From CAWDMC01 sp963803295 (GTDB lineage: Bacteria; Acidobacteriota; Terriglobia; UBA7540), in the NCBI GenBank assembly GCA_963803295.1, contig CAWDMC010000014.1, positions 70,423 through 134,422 of the forward strand: a stretch of DNA of 64,000 nucleotides, given 5' to 3'. This document shows, piece after piece, positions 55,879 through 64,000 of the stretch. Below the pieces are notes generated by a model. It searched no databases and had not been told where the DNA came from. It saw only the letters and a program-made list of their open reading frames with translations. Every line of letters begins with the position of its first letter. The first letter of the stretch is position 1. The translations under genes and the position numbers were made by a program.

Positions 55879-56731
55879 TCAATGCCGCATTGCCGCGACT
55901 TGTAGGCACAACCGCTCCGAGAACCGGTCTGCCAAGAGGTTTGCCCAACTATTGTCGCGGTAAGAGTTGCGAATGGTCCTCCTCACGTTGTCTTTTGCCC
56001 TATCGACTGGTGCCAAATGCCCGGCCGGCAAATCGAAGATTTCGTCCGATATCCCCGGACTGATGGCTAATTCGTTTATCCACTCGATTACTGCAGCGTA
56101 GCCTGCTCTCTGGATCGTGCGCCAAATACCCTGGCACAACAGCCAGAACGCGAAAACCATGCTTAAGCTGAAAGCTCAGGGTGAATCCCTTGAGCTCGCC
56201 GTTGAGCACCCTCGCGTGCCGCGGCGCGAGCAATCCCCGGGAATTCCACGTCGTAGCATATGGCGACGGCGATGCGTCCGAATTCCGGATCAAAGAATGG
56301 TAATGTTGAGCGGGCTCGATTTTCCAGTCTTCCGCCTCGAAGCGCGTCATGTGAAGCTTCCCTTGCACCGCAAAGTCACCCGAGGGACGGAAGAAAAACG
56401 CATCATTGTAAATCGGTCCTGAAGAGTCATCAGTCACCGGAATTGTTCCGGCCAAGATGTAGAGTCGATGTTTCCGGGCTAGGAAAGTCACGAGCTCTAC
56501 AAACCGAGGTACTTGCTTGGCTAGGTCGCGCATCTGCTCGTCGATCGGCCCCTTCACGTTGCCTAGCCTTAGCAGTTGAACTGTGAAGTACTCAGGAAAT
56601 ACCAGCAGATGACACTTGTAATCTGCCGCGGTTTCCACCAAAGATTCGACTTGGTCGCGGAACTGCTCAAAACTCTGCACCGGCCGGACAAAGTACTGGA
56701 GCGAAGCAACTCGGATTCTATCCGTAACCAA
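55879..56731 (-). pseudogene. Carbon-nitrogen hydrolase (nitrilase superfamily), broken
   Basis: The first part, from 56731, reads RVASLQYFVRPVQSFEQFRD, LLVFPEYFTVQLLR with the catalytic Glu, and AGTIPVTDDSSGPIYNDAFFF, then QGKLHMTRFEAEDW with the catalytic Lys. At about 56297 it leaves the pattern. Another frame holds FDPEFGRIAVAICYDVEFPG with the catalytic Cys. After that, no frame is family-like, although a third frame of about 90 residues (VIEWINELAISPGISDEIFD onward) is open. So there is one frameshift before the nucleophile and the C-terminal third is lost or replaced. Confidence 0.7.
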
Positions 56732-56991
56732 TGTGGACCCCTCAACCTCGCGGAAGTTCCGCTCGTCAATCTGGCTACAGTTTCATTATAGGTGCTCGGC
56801 GCTAAACAGAAACACACAAATCCCTTCCTTAGTGACTGGAATCCCAATTTTTCGTGATTCGTGCGACAATTCGCGGCAGGGAAGATCGTGAACGGGAATT
56901 CGGAGGATGAATTCCCTTGGTACATGGAAGCAATGGAATCGCCCGGCAGGAGGGATCGTCCAGTTTACCGGGAGCGCTGAGGGAGGACGAG

Positions 56992-57690
56992 GTGGCGAGA
57001 AACGAGACCAAAGTGCGCGAGCATGCTCCCGGGCCATTCAGGTTTCTCAAAGCCGCCGCTTTGACTGAGGCCACTACTCTAAAGGCGGCATCGCTTGGCC
57101 AACTTCTCACCGGGGTAACCTTGGCTGAGGAGTCTTGTATTCTGTATCACCTTCATCGCCACTTCTTTTTGGCACCCGAAGTTCTGCCCGAGTACCCGAA
57201 CGATTTCGCTTATTGGGTAAGCGAGGAACTCGGAAACGGCGTCATGGCGGAACGACTGGCTAACTTGAATCTGTTCCGAGCTGCCAATCTGGCCGAGGTG
57301 CGGCGGGAGATTTCCATGCTGCTGGCCCGGTATCTGGCGAGCCGAGGAGATGACCGGTACGTGGCACCGGGACGGGAATTCATTTTTTGCCAGCAGCGGC
57401 TGATTGTTATGAGCTGCCACGTTGAGATAGCAGCCCCGGAAGAGTTTCTTGAGGCGATACGTCACGTGGAGATCTACTCCGTCGGTTACCATCTGTTTCA
57501 CTCCAGAGCCATGCCCGCAGGCGGCAACGACTTCACCCGGTGGTTTGAAAGCTGGGGCTACCTTGACTTGGCGCGCCAGATCGATAGTTTCGACCCCTAT
57601 CTGAACAGCCTGGAGGATAACCGGACCTACCTTGTGGAGATGGTCGACGCCTGGTTGCGGCGAACAGAAAAGGGAACTCTCGATGCTTAA
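56992..57690 (+). CDS. DUF5752 family protein
   Basis: 232 residues from GTG 56992, which has GGAGG five bases upstream; a longer frame begins at 56917. FRFLKAAALTEATTLKAASL, ILYHLHRHFFLAPEVLPEYPNDFAYW and LAERLANLNLF-like text (MAERLANLNLFRAANLAEVR) are the DUF5752 blocks. The second half has HVEIYSVGYHLFHSRAMP. No catalytic motif is evident. The stop overlaps the start of a TreT-like glycosyltransferase, so the two are translated together. DUF5752 proteins are known as neighbours of such glycosyltransferases, so a role in trehalose or glycogen metabolism is likely but unproven. Confidence 0.82.
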   Translation: MARNETKVREHAPGPFRFLKAAALTEATTLKAASLGQLLTGVTLAEESCILYHLHRHFFLAPEVLPEYPNDFAYWVSEELGNGVMAERLANLNLFRAANLAEVRREISMLLARYLASRGDDRYVAPGREFIFCQQRLIVMSCHVEIAAPEEFLEAIRHVEIYSVGYHLFHSRAMPAGGNDFTRWFESWGYLDLARQIDSFDPYLNSLEDNRTYLVEMVDAWLRRTEKGTLDA

Positions 57691-58933
57691 CGCGTACCGC
57701 GGTGTAGTACTGGAGGAGGACCTGAATGAGGTCTACGACCTGGCGGCGGCGCTGCACGGCCGCACGCTACAGCACGTGAATTCGACGGTCAGCGGCGGAG
57801 GGGTGGCTGAGATTCTACACCGGCTCGTGCCTCTGACCCAATCACTCGGCATCAACACGCAGTGGGATGTCATGCAAGGCGACGAGGACTTTTTCGAAGT
57901 CACCAAAGCCTTTCACAACGGCTTACAGGGTAGCGACCGGGAAATATCTCACGAAGACTTCCAGACGTATTTGCGGGTAGTCAAGGACAACGCCAGGAGG
58001 ATCGGGCCGGTCGGCGACGTGGTGATCGTACACGACCCACAGCCTGCGTACTTGATTGAGCATTGGCCGCGCGAGCAGGTACGAGCCGTCTGGCGATGCC
58101 ACATTGACATCTCGCACCCCAACGCACAAGTGTGGCGCTTTCTCCAGGGGGCCGTCGATCGTTACTCAGCGGCCATCTTCCACGTGTCCCACTTCGCGCA
58201 AAACCTGCAGATTCCGCAGTTCCTGATCCCACCTTCGATCGATCCCTTGAGCGACAAAAATCGTGATCTGACGGAGGCGGAGATTTCCACTGTTACGGAT
58301 CGCTTTGGCATTGATCGCAAGCGCCCGATTCTCCTTCAGGTTTCGAGATTCGACCGGTTCAAGGACCCGCTCGGCGTAATCGCAGCCTACCGACTCGTGA
58401 AGCGAAATTTTGATTGTCAGCTTGCTCTGGCCGGGGGGCAGGCACAGGACGACCCCGAAGGTGCACGGGTGCTCGGCGAGGTGAGGGAGGCAGCAAAAGG
58501 CGATAGCGATATCTTTATTCTGGAGCTTCCGCCGGAGAGCAACATCGAAATCAACGCACTACAACGGGCCGCGACCGTCATTCTGCAAAAATCAACGCGG
58601 GAAGGCTTCGGCCTGACTGTTAGCGAAGGCATGTGGAAAGCGAAACCTGTTATTGGCGGCGCCGTGGGCGGCATTCCCGCGCAGATCACTCACGGCGTGA
58701 ATGGCTTTCTGGTTCATTCGCTCGAAGGAGCTGCCTTCCGGCTGCGCTACCTTCTCAGTCATCCTCGGGCAGCGGAACGGATGGGGAAAAAAGGTCGCGA
58801 GCACGTGCGGCGTAATTTTCTCATTGTCCGGCACCTTCGCGACTATCTTCTGCTCATGGTTACCGTCCTCTACGGAAAATCCAGAAGGCCGTTAGTCCTT
58901 GAAGGAAAAGAAATCAGAGAAGTTGGAGGTTGA
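57683..58933 (+). CDS. treT: GT4 glycosyltransferase, trehalose synthase (TreT)-like
   Basis: 416 residues. STVSGGGVAEILHRLVPL at the N-terminus is the donor-side glycine loop of TreT enzymes; DVVIVHDPQPAYLIEHW, WRCHIDISHPNAQVWRFL and PPSIDPLSDKNRDL follow; the C-terminal Rossmann fold has LLQVSRFDRFKDPLGVI and STREGFGLTVSEGMWKAKPVIGG with the EGFGLxxxE motif. The enzyme makes trehalose from ADP/UDP-glucose and glucose. It overlaps the DUF5752 stop by eight bases and is followed by an OmpA-like gene. The gene symbol is by resemblance. Confidence 0.9.
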   Translation: MLNAYRGVVLEEDLNEVYDLAAALHGRTLQHVNSTVSGGGVAEILHRLVPLTQSLGINTQWDVMQGDEDFFEVTKAFHNGLQGSDREISHEDFQTYLRVVKDNARRIGPVGDVVIVHDPQPAYLIEHWPREQVRAVWRCHIDISHPNAQVWRFLQGAVDRYSAAIFHVSHFAQNLQIPQFLIPPSIDPLSDKNRDLTEAEISTVTDRFGIDRKRPILLQVSRFDRFKDPLGVIAAYRLVKRNFDCQLALAGGQAQDDPEGARVLGEVREAAKGDSDIFILELPPESNIEINALQRAATVILQKSTREGFGLTVSEGMWKAKPVIGGAVGGIPAQITHGVNGFLVHSLEGAAFRLRYLLSHPRAAERMGKKGREHVRRNFLIVRHLRDYLLLMVTVLYGKSRRPLVLEGKEIREVGG

Positions 58934-59154
58934 TTGCTTCCTCTGTTATCACGGGGTCTCCGATTCGCATTTTGGCTTCTTCACCCCTGGTCGTGCCTTA
59001 CCGTCGCCCCCCACGGCTCCCAGGGCGCTCCGGACTTGCACTGAGTGAAGCAGTGATCGAAGGCCTTCACGTCTATTTCGTTTGCACCGGCGAGCCATCG
59101 TTGGTGGTGAGATCCAGTGGACCACGCTCGTGCGGATCGGTAAAATTAAAAGGT

Positions 59155-60001
59155 ATGGTTTTCTTCAATCAGTCGGTGGAAGCTCCCCGGGAACCAGATT
59201 CGGGCGCGAGACCCGGACCCGGCGGCAAGTCGGGTATTTGGAGCTGGTTGCTCCTGGCTCTGTTAGTGATTCTTGGCTTCTTCTGTCTGCGGGCGCTGCG
59301 GCGGTTTGATACCGAGCTTGTGCGCCTGAGCCAACGAAACGAAGAATTTAGTCGGCGTCTGGCGACTGTGGAGCAGCGATCGCAAGCTGCGGCGCAGGAG
59401 GCGGCACAGGCAGCACAAAGTGCCAGGGCGGCTCGCTACCCTGAGAAACCAGGCGGAAGATGCTCGGGCCAAATCTGAAAACCAAGCCGAGCAGGCGCAG
59501 CAGCGGGCGGCAGCGGCGATGCAGGCGGAGACGCTCGCTGAGCAAAAAGCGGAGCAGTACCGTAAACAGCGCGAAGAGGAACTCACCCGCTTGCAGCAAG
59601 TCCTGGGACAGATCGCCGAAACACGTCTTACAGCCATGGGGCTGGTCATGACGCTGGGGAGCAAGTCGATTCGGTTCGAGTTCGACAAAGCCGATATCAG
59701 GCCACAATACCGGGAAATTTTGAGTAGGATCGCGGGGGTGTTGATGGGCGTTAAAGGGTATTCGATTTACGTCTACGGGTACGCGGACGACATCGGCACT
59801 CAGGAGTACAATCTAAAGCTTTCCCAAAGGCGCGCCGAGGCAGTGCGGGACTATCTCATACAGGCGGGTCTCGATCCGAAGATCCTTACCGCCAAGGGGT
59901 TTGGGAAGTCCGATCCAAGAGTTTCCGGCGACAGCGCCGAAGCGCGCGCCACAAACCGGCGGGTCGAGATCGGCCTGGTCGATGCAACGATTCATTTTTG
60001 A
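59155..60001 (+). CDS. OmpA-like membrane-anchored protein, one frameshift
   Basis: About 280 residues. ATG at 59155, preceded by AAAAGG, opens a short soluble part, one transmembrane helix (SWLLLALLVILGFFCLRAL) and an Ala/Glu-rich coiled coil. Near 59425 the first frame runs into PEKPGG and stops at 59478. The coiled coil continues in another frame from LRNQAEDARAKSENQAEQ. The C-terminal OmpA domain is complete: IRFEFDKADIRPQYREILSR, GYADDIGTQEYNLKLSQRRAEAV and GDSAEARATNRRVEI bind peptidoglycan. One extra base in AGGGCGGCTCGC explains the break. It follows the TreT-like gene by about 220 bp. Confidence 0.8.
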
Positions 60002-60111
60002 GGGCTCCTCGTTTTGAGCTCTCGGATGTCTGCGGGATGCCGGCTGCTTTTGAACCTGGAGCTGCAATGGGCGTAGTCGTCCACGCCTTTGGCCTAAGCC
60101 GATGGATTCGA

Positions 60112-61056
60112 GTGCGCCGTGAAAGGCGCTGGTCCACAGCGGGTGAAAGTCCCGCCCGGGAACTGGTTCGCTCCGCCCGGTAGCAACCGAGGCAGCGGTG
60201 GAGGTAAGGAAGCTGCTGGAGCCTTCGGTGTAAGAGGGTCGCAAGGCGACTCGGCGAGCGTGCAGGCCGTAACGTGAGTAAACGCTGAGCAGGCCTCGAA
60301 AAGGCTGATGCAGGGGCCGACCCGCCTTGAATCCGGGGAAGGGCGATGACGGTGGGACGGTACGAGCGGACAGGTTCCATCGGACCTGCCGGGGTAGTGG
60401 CGACGGCATGCACGTCAAGGGGACCAGACGCAACACGGGAAGCCCCAGCGGTGATCATTTAAGGTCAACCGGCAACCCGCGAGGGTGAGGCTGGGCCGTG
60501 TGGGGTGGCGGAGAGGCCCGTAGTACTGCTGAAGCCGGGTAATGCCGGGGGAGGGAAGGGGCCTCAGTTGAAAGGAGACGCCAGAAGCGACCAAGGACCA
60601 AGGGATTGGTGATGAAGCTAACAACCCCAACCCGTGTTCAGAAGTTGCAGACGGCGTTGCATGACAAAGCGAAGGAATCGCCCAACTTTCGCTTCTACGC
60701 CCTGTACGATAAGGTGTACCGAAAAGACGTGCTGGCCTTCGCCTACGCCTGCTGCCGAGCCAACGGCGGAGCAGCGGGGGTAGACGGCCAAACCTTTGAA
60801 GACATCGAGGCATACGGAGTAGAGCGGTGGTTGGACGAACTGGGGCAAGAGCTGAAAAGCAGAACCTATCGACCGCAGCCCGTGCGGCGGGTGTATATAC
60901 CCTAGCCGGACGGGAAGCAAAGGCCGTTAGGGGTGCCCGCGATCAAAGATCGAGTCGCGGAAACGGCAGCAGTTTTGGTGCTCGAACCGATCTTCGAGGC
61001 CGACCTGCAGCCGGTCCAGTCCGCCTATCGGCGGGACCGCAGCGCTACGAACATGC
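60112..61056 (+). mobile_element. 5' fragment of a second group II intron
   Basis: Starts with GTGCGCC at 60112, matching GUGYG, followed by about 500 bp rich in paired GC segments (for example CACAGCGGGTGAAAGTCCCGC) typical of domain I. A maturase gene begins at 60612, but the element breaks off at about 61056, so domains V and VI are missing. It is not the same class as the intron at 2650-4817 and is certainly immobile. Confidence 0.75.
60612..61056 (+). pseudogene. Truncated group II maturase
   Basis: From ATG 60612 the protein reads HDKAKESPNFRFYALYDKVY and ANGGAAGVDGQTFEDIE, then SRTYRPQPVRRVYIP, where the lysine codon AAG of the usual YIPKPDGK is a TAG at 60903. The same frame goes on with PDGKQRPLGVPAIKDRVAET and LEPIFEADLQPVQSAYR, then ends in non-homologous sequence after about 145 residues. 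The catalytic YADD box and domain X are gone. Confidence 0.85.
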
Positions 61057-62011
61057 GGTGCGGTCATTCGGATTGTTCGCTCCTCGCACAATTCACAACA
61101 GTTCAGCAGCCGTTTTTACCATCCTCGGACAAACTCCTAGACCTCGCCCCACACACCTAAAGTGGGCAATGTCGATCAAGCGCAATTTCGGTTGGGACCC
61201 GTTGCTGGATCACATGGGCAACCGCATGAGATGGACCCGTCGGATTCCTCCCGGGACCACTTAGCTGAATCTTAGCCGAAATCGCGGACTTAGTATTGTG
61301 GGGTTCCCAAGCGCCCACCCGCAGTTCCCAGTAGGTGGGCCGAAGAAATTTTGATTTTCCTATGATTCAAGTGTTAGCACCGGCTTGGAAGGGAACCAAT
61401 TTCGCCGGTTTGGAGGGAGCCACTCAGATGAGAAAGTTGCCTTTGGACACACAGACGCACCTGCGTGGCGCACAGGTGAACCACCTCCACACTCCAAGCC
61501 CGGCAAGTTCCGACCGAACATCAACGCAAGCAACTACCCTCCGGCGCACCCAACAGGAGTGGCAACGTTGAAACACGGCGCGCATAGTGGCTATCGCGGG
61601 TCAATCCCATGGCCGGGTCGTGGTCGCTCGCAGCGTACCCGAGATCCTATCGGCCGGTGACGCCAATCGATAAGCTACCAGCAATTTCGCCGCATTCCGT
61701 CGACAAGAGCACACGCAGAAATCGGCGCCTCCGTAATTTTCCGCGGATGATGATCAAACGGCAAGAAGAATCGTCGGGGGCCAGTCTGTGTGCTGTGTCG
61801 GAAGATTAGCCTGACCATCACCAAACACGCCGCCAAGCGCGAGTGCTAGCTTCGGCGGGTTGGCCGTTATTCATCCAAAGTGGATGGACTCCGGCTGCCT
61901 CCCCTTAGAATCTGGGATTAGACTAGCGGCAAATGAATATAAAAGCCTCCCCTGTGACTACGTCACATAGAGGAACTCTAGCAGGAGCCGCAGTGTCTAT
62001 CTATCTAGGTT
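61057..62011. other. Region without a supported gene
   Basis: About 950 bp. One frame at 61385-61660 contains NYPPAHPTGVATLKHGAHSG, reminiscent of the GNxNALKHGxxS stretch of small phage or plasmid-related proteins, but no start or full domain is present. The rest is without signal. It is probably decayed mobile DNA next to the truncated intron. Confidence 0.4.
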
Positions 62012-62743
62012 GTGAGTATGGTTGCGGTCAGCTTACTTCTCGGGATAATGCTCAGGGCCCAGTTCTCAACGTCCTTGCCGTGGACTTGTCCCGGCGACTT
62101 CCGCGAGCGCCTCCGCATGGCTAGTCTCGTCGTCTCAGGAACTGTCCAGGGAACAGTCCGAGCTGGAAGCCGCACGGTGGATGGTACCCTAGTTGAGGCC
62201 AACGTCGCTCAACTTCTCAGTGACCGTGTGTTCCAGGGGAATTTCCCGAGCAAAAAGCTTCGGTTCACTTGGTTCACCTTGCATTGGCCGAGGACTGCCA
62301 CGGGAGTCATTTATTCCGGGCCACCTCTGGCCGACTTCCGTCCTGGTAGGCGGTATCTCATCTTCCTCAAGCGCTCACGCTCAGGATGGGAAGTTGCGAT
62401 GCCCGTGGTTGGAATCGAGGTGGAGCTCGTGACCACGCCGCCAGCAGATGCGCCTTGGGATCTATTCCAGGTTCCCCAGCAGCGGTATCAGGAACTGGCG
62501 CAAGAATTGGAGAACGCCGCCATAGCCCTACCTGCCCCGCCGCCGCGAATGACCGGAATGGCTTCGCTATACTTCCCGTCCGTCTTTGACCTCTTAGAGG
62601 GGTGCGCGGCGCCGTTCTACCGCCATTTCCTGTCTTCGCCCAGCCCAGAACTTCGCACGGAGGCTTCCCGTTGGCTAGAGGTGATCAGCTCACGCAATTT
62701 GAGGTGCGGAGGCCTTTCTGTCCAACCGCCGAGTGGCCTGTAA
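62012..62743 (+). CDS. Exported hypothetical protein
   Basis: 243 residues from GTG 62012 (no strong ribosome binding site). The N-terminus, VAVSLLLGIMLRAQFS, could be a signal peptide. The mature part has CPGDFRERLRMASLVVSGTV and RPGRRYLIFLKRSRSGWEV, strand-rich text of acidobacterial exported proteins, and a C-terminal helical part (LRTEASRWLEVISS). No known domain. It is followed closely by another hypothetical gene. Confidence 0.65.
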   Translation: MSMVAVSLLLGIMLRAQFSTSLPWTCPGDFRERLRMASLVVSGTVQGTVRAGSRTVDGTLVEANVAQLLSDRVFQGNFPSKKLRFTWFTLHWPRTATGVIYSGPPLADFRPGRRYLIFLKRSRSGWEVAMPVVGIEVELVTTPPADAPWDLFQVPQQRYQELAQELENAAIALPAPPPRMTGMASLYFPSVFDLLEGCAAPFYRHFLSSPSPELRTEASRWLEVISSRNLRCGGLSVQPPSGL

Positions 62744-62765
62744 TCCCATCCAGGTGGGTAGCAAA

Positions 62766-63734
62766 ATGAACATGCCTGGTGCGGATAAATCATTCCAGTC
62801 CTCTTGTGCTAATGGCTTGGTGTTTTCTTCGATGATAGGATTATTCTTTCTCGTACCCGTCTTCGTTCTTGCATATACTAGTTACTGTTGCCAACAGACG
62901 GACGACACGCGAGCGGAGCCTCCCAAGGGCTTAACCAAACTGACGGGGATTTTGCTCGTGAGCGATCTGCACGGTGATGAGTGGCCTGAGAGTGAGCCTA
63001 GAGACAGGCGGACCTGCCCAGAACGCTCATCCCATTGGGGATTGACTACTCGCACGAAGCAATACACTGTTCGGGGAAATAAGAGTACGCTCAAGCGGTA
63101 CGGGCGTCGCAGGGTGACTGGGACCGGAACAGTTTCCCCGGGTGACGAGGACTACATGGACAGATTTGATGTCCAGTCAATCGGCCCGAGTGAAATGACC
63201 GAAGCTCAGATCCGAGATTTGATCGAAGACTTGAGGCAAAATCACTGGACCGAGCCGAAGAATATAGCGAATCCAACTCTCTGGATTTTTCACTTTACCG
63301 CTCCAACGCTGCAGATTTTGCAGGCTGGGCCTGCCGCACAGGACACTTTGCTCAAACACCTGGATGATCCACAGATCAAAGACCAGATCATCATTCTCTT
63401 GGGAGGAGTTGGAAACGAAAACGCGGTTGCCCCCATCATCCATGCCATGCCGAATCGAGAAGAAACTCACGATAGTGCCTATGCGAAAAACGTTAATCTG
63501 GCGGCCAATCTTGCTCTAACGAATATCCCGGTCGGTGACGTTATCTGGCACCACGGGCGCGGAATCACGAGAGATAGATGTCCAGACGATCCGAAATCAT
63601 GTTGGTGTGTGTGGTGGGTTGAGAATAAAGGAACGTTTGAGGTTACGAAAGCAGCGAGTCGCAATTACTCCAATTATCCAGGCTATGGCATCTATCAGGA
63701 TCCGCGTGTGTTCCACGCTGAATGGTTCCGTTGA
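62766..63734 (+). CDS. Membrane-anchored hypothetical protein with HEAT-like part
   Basis: 322 residues from ATG 62766 (AGGTGGG upstream); a longer start at 62733 would overlap the preceding gene. One transmembrane helix (SMIGLFFLVPVFVLAYTSY) is near the N-terminus. The middle has MTEAQIRDLIEDLRQNHW, and the segment with LLKHLDDPQIKDQIIILLGG and ENAVAPIIHAMPN resembles one or two HEAT repeats. A Cys-rich patch (CPDDPKSCWCVWW) lies near the end. Function unknown; probably co-transcribed with the upstream gene. Confidence 0.65.
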   Translation: MNMPGADKSFQSSCANGLVFSSMIGLFFLVPVFVLAYTSYCCQQTDDTRAEPPKGLTKLTGILLVSDLHGDEWPESEPRDRRTCPERSSHWGLTTRTKQYTVRGNKSTLKRYGRRRVTGTGTVSPGDEDYMDRFDVQSIGPSEMTEAQIRDLIEDLRQNHWTEPKNIANPTLWIFHFTAPTLQILQAGPAAQDTLLKHLDDPQIKDQIIILLGGVGNENAVAPIIHAMPNREETHDSAYAKNVNLAANLALTNIPVGDVIWHHGRGITRDRCPDDPKSCWCVWWVENKGTFEVTKAASRNYSNYPGYGIYQDPRVFHAEWFR

Positions 63735-64000
63735 CCGTGCAGTCTAGTGTCGCTGCCCATCATGAAAACCTGAGGCTTCTCAGCGCTTGCTCTTGCGTTA
63801 TCGGCAACCTTTGAACGTACCGATGCGGAAGCGCACTTCCACTTGACGTATAGTTGGCTTGTCGGAAACTGGCCACTGCCAGGTACACGTACCGCGCCAA
63901 ATACGTTGTTGGTCACGTTGATTACGAACGCTCTGAACGCCTCGTCTGCGATTCAATTCGCAGTACTCCACTTCCGGAAAGGCTGTAGAGTCTGATTTGT

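Noticed and set aside
63735..64000. Minus-strand frame with NVFGAVRVPGSGQFPTSQLY as the end of an outer-membrane receptor
   Set aside because: Too short and not clearly matching any family; the window ends before it can be judged.

Overview
The window looks like a chromosomal segment of a soil-type member of the Acidobacteriota. The supporting signs are the 16S rRNA gene, a PadR-controlled ADOP-type MacB permease (a family expanded in this phylum), secreted conserved proteins I recognise as typical of the group, moderately high GC and SD-led starts. Exact class cannot be fixed by reading alone.

Layout. 1-4.8 kb is an insertion-rich edge: the end of an IS21-type istB, a lipoprotein phospholipase C, a gene fragment and a group II intron with a frameshifted maturase. 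4.9-8 kb holds a permease/PadR pair with a clear operator. 8-10.9 kb is a structured leader, an rRNA promoter and a 16S rRNA gene that ends in its own terminator with no tRNA, 23S or 5S after it. 11-18.8 kb holds an FRG-domain protein, a glycoside-hydrolase-like gene, a 2-hydroxyacid dehydrogenase, a three-gene DUF2089/membrane/SHOCT-like operon, decayed cupin/SDR/MarR genes, DoxX, and two small RHH/membrane genes. 19-27.6 kb has a DedA-rhodanese gene, a proton-pumping pyrophosphatase, an ATPase/DUF4276 pair, RlpA, a glycine-rich exported protein and an OsmC gene. 27.6-44.7 kb is mostly housekeeping: yggU, yggS, tmk, holB, valS, parDE, birA, coaX, rlmD-like, comEC and an acyl-CoA carboxylase. 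44.8-51.2 kb is a decay zone with two dead transposases, an orphan CoA-transferase subunit, DUF1684, a frameshifted DUF5985 cluster and an mscS fragment. 51.3-60 kb holds DUF481, two receiver-domain proteins, a cation/proton antiporter, a broken nitrilase-like gene, DUF5752 plus a TreT-like glycosyltransferase, and an OmpA-like protein. 60-64 kb holds a truncated group II intron and two hypothetical genes.

The most striking observation is that two unrelated thiol-redox genes, the rhodanese domain of the DedA fusion (UGA at 19831) and OsmC (UGA at 27331 on the minus strand), each carry one in-frame UGA exactly where the family has its catalytic cysteine. Each UGA is followed by a hairpin of bacterial SECIS type with a G in the second apical-loop position. 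Both genes read on to natural C-termini. I therefore annotate both as selenoproteins, which predicts a selA/selB/selC/selD set elsewhere in the genome.

Caution: at least ten genes carry single-base frameshifts, several in homopolymers and one in the probably essential coaX. Part of the apparent pseudogenization may be sequencing error. The two UGA codons are substitutions in otherwise intact frames, so that error type does not explain them.
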